From positions 1,240,001-1,304,000 of the forward strand of contig NZ_CP032097.1 in the NCBI RefSeq assembly GCF_003544915.1: 64,000 nt of DNA, read 5' to 3'. The stretch is from Arcobacter ellisii (GTDB lineage Bacteria > Campylobacterota > Campylobacteria > Campylobacterales > Arcobacteraceae). Each line of letters opens with the position of its first letter. Position 1 is the first letter of the stretch. Shown here piece by piece: positions 62,077-64,000 of this stretch. The position numbers and the translations under genes are program-made. Below the pieces are notes generated by a model, which was not told where the DNA came from, did not search any database, and saw only the letters and a program-made list of their open reading frames with translations.

Positions 62077-64000
62077 TTATCTTTTTTCTTGAATTTTTAT
62101 ACTGTTTTTTCCATCGAACTCTTTTTCATCACTATTTTTTACTATTTCAATTGCAATATTATTTGTCTCTTGTGCAATTTGTTGAGTAGTTGAAGAGATA
62201 GTTGCTATTTCTTGAGTTTGTTGGTCTAGTTGATTAATAGAACTATTTATTTGCTCCATTCCTATTTGTTGTTCTTTTGATGCAGTTGAAACACTATTTA
62301 TTAAATTTACTGTATTTTGAATATTGCTATTTAAAGTTGCGTATCCTTCTATCATATTTGAAGCTATTTCTTTTCCAATATTTGCTTTTGATGTTGCATT
62401 TTCAACTAATATTTTAATTTCACGTGCAACTTCAGCACTTCTACTTGCAAGATTTCGTACTTCAGCAGCAACAACAGCAAATCCACGTCCTGCTTCACCA
62501 GCAGTTGCTGCTTCAACAGCTGCATTTAATGAAAGAATATTTGTTTGGAAAGCAATTTGGTCAATTAGAGTAATTGATTCATTTATTGCTATAACTTGTG
62601 CATTTATTTCATCCATTGATGTAGTTGTTCTATTTGCTAACTCTTCACCAGTTTTTAAAGCAGAAATTACATTTTTAGAGTATTGTGACATTTCATTTAT
62701 ATTTTGACTATTTTTAGCAATAGTTGATGTGATTTCTTCAACAGCAGCAGCTGTTTCTTCTAAAGAAGCAGCTGTCGTATTTGCATTTTGAGTTAAAAAT
62801 TTAACATTATCTACTAAAATATGAGCACTATTTTGTAAATTTAAACCTATAGTTTTACTATCAACTAACATTTTTGTAATAGTATTTCCAACTTGATTTA
62901 TATTTTCACAAAGTTCTAAAATATCACCTTTAACTAATTTTGTATTTACTCTTTTTGTATAATCATAATTACTATAATTTTTTAATACTTCTAAAATATT
63001 ATTTATATTTGAACTTAAATTTTCAAGCATTAAATTGATTACATTTTTTAGTTCATTTAACTCATTTGAGTTTGAATTTGTCACAATTCTACTACTTAAA
63101 TGACCATCTTTTATATCATTTGCAACTTTTGTTGCATCATCAATCAATGCTTTATCTTTTATGATATTTTCTTGAACTTTGATTATATTTGAGTTGATGA
63201 TTTTAGACATATTTCCAAATTCATTATCATTTTTGTCATCTAAAAGATTTATATTTTTTGTTTCATTATTTAAAAATGCAAAAAACTCTCCTAACCCTTC
63301 TTGAAAAGTTGATAAAGATTTATTGATTACTCTACTAATATATAAAAGAGCAATAATAATAAATAAAGCGATAATTATGATTATACTATAAGAATAAAAT
63401 ACTATTTTATCGTGTAATTCAACTATTTTTTGACTAATTCCTGTAGTTAAAATTTCTTGAGATTTTGCACATTTGTGAACAATATCTCTCATCTCTTTCA
63501 TCATTCCAGAATTTTCATTAAAACCTTTTTCTTTTTCAGAAGTTACAAGATTCAAAAAATCTGTTTTATAACTAGAAATTAAAGGTATTATCTCTTTATA
63601 TTTTTCATCTTTTTCAAGTTTTATAATAATTTTATTAAAATTCTCTACATATTTTTCATCAAGTCTTAGCATAAAATCTTTTTCTTGTTTTCTTAAATCA
63701 TAAACTGTTGCAAGTAGATAATTATCATTTGATTTTTTTGCAAATTCTTGAACTAAATGTACACTATTTCTTAGTGAACCATATAAACCATTGTCCTCTT
63801 TTAATCCTATTTTTTGTTGTAGATTAACAATTTTTGTAAAAATTGTAGAGTAATCTTTTATAATAGTGTTGTAGTTATTTAATTTCGTTTTATCTAAATC
63901 AAATAAGTCAAAATTAGTATCTAACGTTGAACTAATTTTTTGAATATTTGATATGTTTTCATTAAATTTTTCAAGATATTTTAAATCTTTTCTTGAAAGA
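62077..64000 (-). CDS. Methyl-accepting chemotaxis protein, HBM-type sensor (cut by window end)
   Basis: The frame is open to the last base of the window, so at least 641 residues belong to this gene and its N-terminus lies outside; an internal ATG at 63672 is not the start. The periplasmic part contains [16 protein letters not shown], typical of the helical bimodular sensor domain. A membrane helix, a HAMP-like region and the signalling tip [16 protein letters not shown] follow. HBM sensors often bind organic acids. The tip is almost the same as that of the receptor at 8715. Confidence 0.9.
   Translation of the reverse strand, partial: LSRKDLKYLEKFNENISNIQKISSTLDTNFDLFDLDKTKLNNYNTIIKDYSTIFTKIVNLQQKIGLKEDNGLYGSLRNSVHLVQEFAKKSNDNYLLATVYDLRKQEKDFMLRLDEKYVENFNKIIIKLEKDEKYKEIIPLISSYKTDFLNLVTSEKEKGFNENSGMMKEMRDIVHKCAKSQEILTTGISQKIVELHDKIVFYSYSIIIIIALFIIIALLYISRVINKSLSTFQEGLGEFFAFLNNETKNINLLDDKNDNEFGNMSKIINSNIIKVQENIIKDKALIDDATKVANDIKDGHLSSRIVTNSNSNELNELKNVINLMLENLSSNINNILEVLKNYSNYDYTKRVNTKLVKGDILELCENINQVGNTITKMLVDSKTIGLNLQNSAHILVDNVKFLTQNANTTAASLEETAAAVEEITSTIAKNSQNINEMSQYSKNVISALKTGEELANRTTTSMDEINAQVIAINESITLIDQIAFQTNILSLNAAVEAATAGEAGRGFAVVAAEVRNLASRSAEVAREIKILVENATSKANIGKEIASNMIEGYATLNSNIQNTVNLINSVSTASKEQQIGMEQINSSINQLDQQTQEIATISSTTQQIAQETNNIAIEIVKNSDEKEFDGKNSIKIQEKR

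Overview
The window is AT-rich DNA of an Arcobacter-like member of the Campylobacterota. This is inferred from base composition, a UPF0323 lipoprotein gene, short chemoreceptors, and a signalling repertoire rich in 7TMR-DISM kinases and EAL/GGDEF proteins. No species was identified by search.

Region by region. (1) 1-3041: end of a D-alanylation (dlt) operon in the order dltD, dltX-like microprotein, dltB, dltA. (2) 3136-4424: an intact IS3-family insertion sequence next to the 3' remnant of a sensor kinase (4425-4964). (3) 4961-25795: a nitrate assimilation locus. It has nirB-nirD-cobA, two assimilatory-type molybdopterin nitrate reductases (one in an operon with a fused DmsB-DmsC electron-transfer subunit), the transporter narK with a PP2C-protein kinase fusion, and an nrtABC-type ABC transporter. 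A chemoreceptor, a globin-coupled EAL protein and a REC-PAS-EAL protein sit among them. A shared motif TTAAT-N5-ATTAA lies in its promoter regions. (4) 25836-35569: a ygiB/ygiC-like pair, a substrate-binding-protein/PAS/GGDEF fusion, a small plug-less barrel protein, a 7TMR-DISM histidine kinase with two paralogous OmpR-type response regulators, a LuxI/FeeM-like N-acyl synthase and a small membrane protein. Three promoters here carry the same direct repeat TGTGACG-N5-TGTGAC. (5) 35862-55240: a 19.4-kb integrated mobilizable element inserted in the 3' end of aroE. The integrase is at the left end and a 29-bp direct repeat lies at both junctions. It carries a Type I restriction system with an extra nuclease-like gene between hsdS and hsdM, a two-gene CBASS (CD-NTase with Cap15-like effector), a Rep_3 replication protein, two further adenine methyltransferases, a relaxase and MobC-like protein, and a DnaJ-domain protein. 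(6) 55133-64000: core genes aroE, a SAM methyltransferase, a PgeF-type laccase-domain protein, malic enzyme, purU, trmL, a Na/Pi cotransporter and a chemoreceptor cut by the window end.

How the genes work together. NarK and the ABC system import nitrate, the NasA-type enzymes reduce it to nitrite, and NirBD reduces nitrite to ammonium using siroheme whose precursor is made by CobA. The signalling proteins around them suggest control by oxygen or ligand sensing and c-di-GMP. The element protects itself or its host by restriction and abortive infection, and can probably replicate or be mobilised by a helper conjugation system, since no conjugation pore genes are visible.

The observations most worth following are the DltX-like 46-residue protein with an intact FxYxxF tail next to a DltB that has WNG where WHG is expected, the two operator families, the LuxI-like synthase under two-component control, and the hsdR-hsdS-X-hsdM-CBASS gene string.
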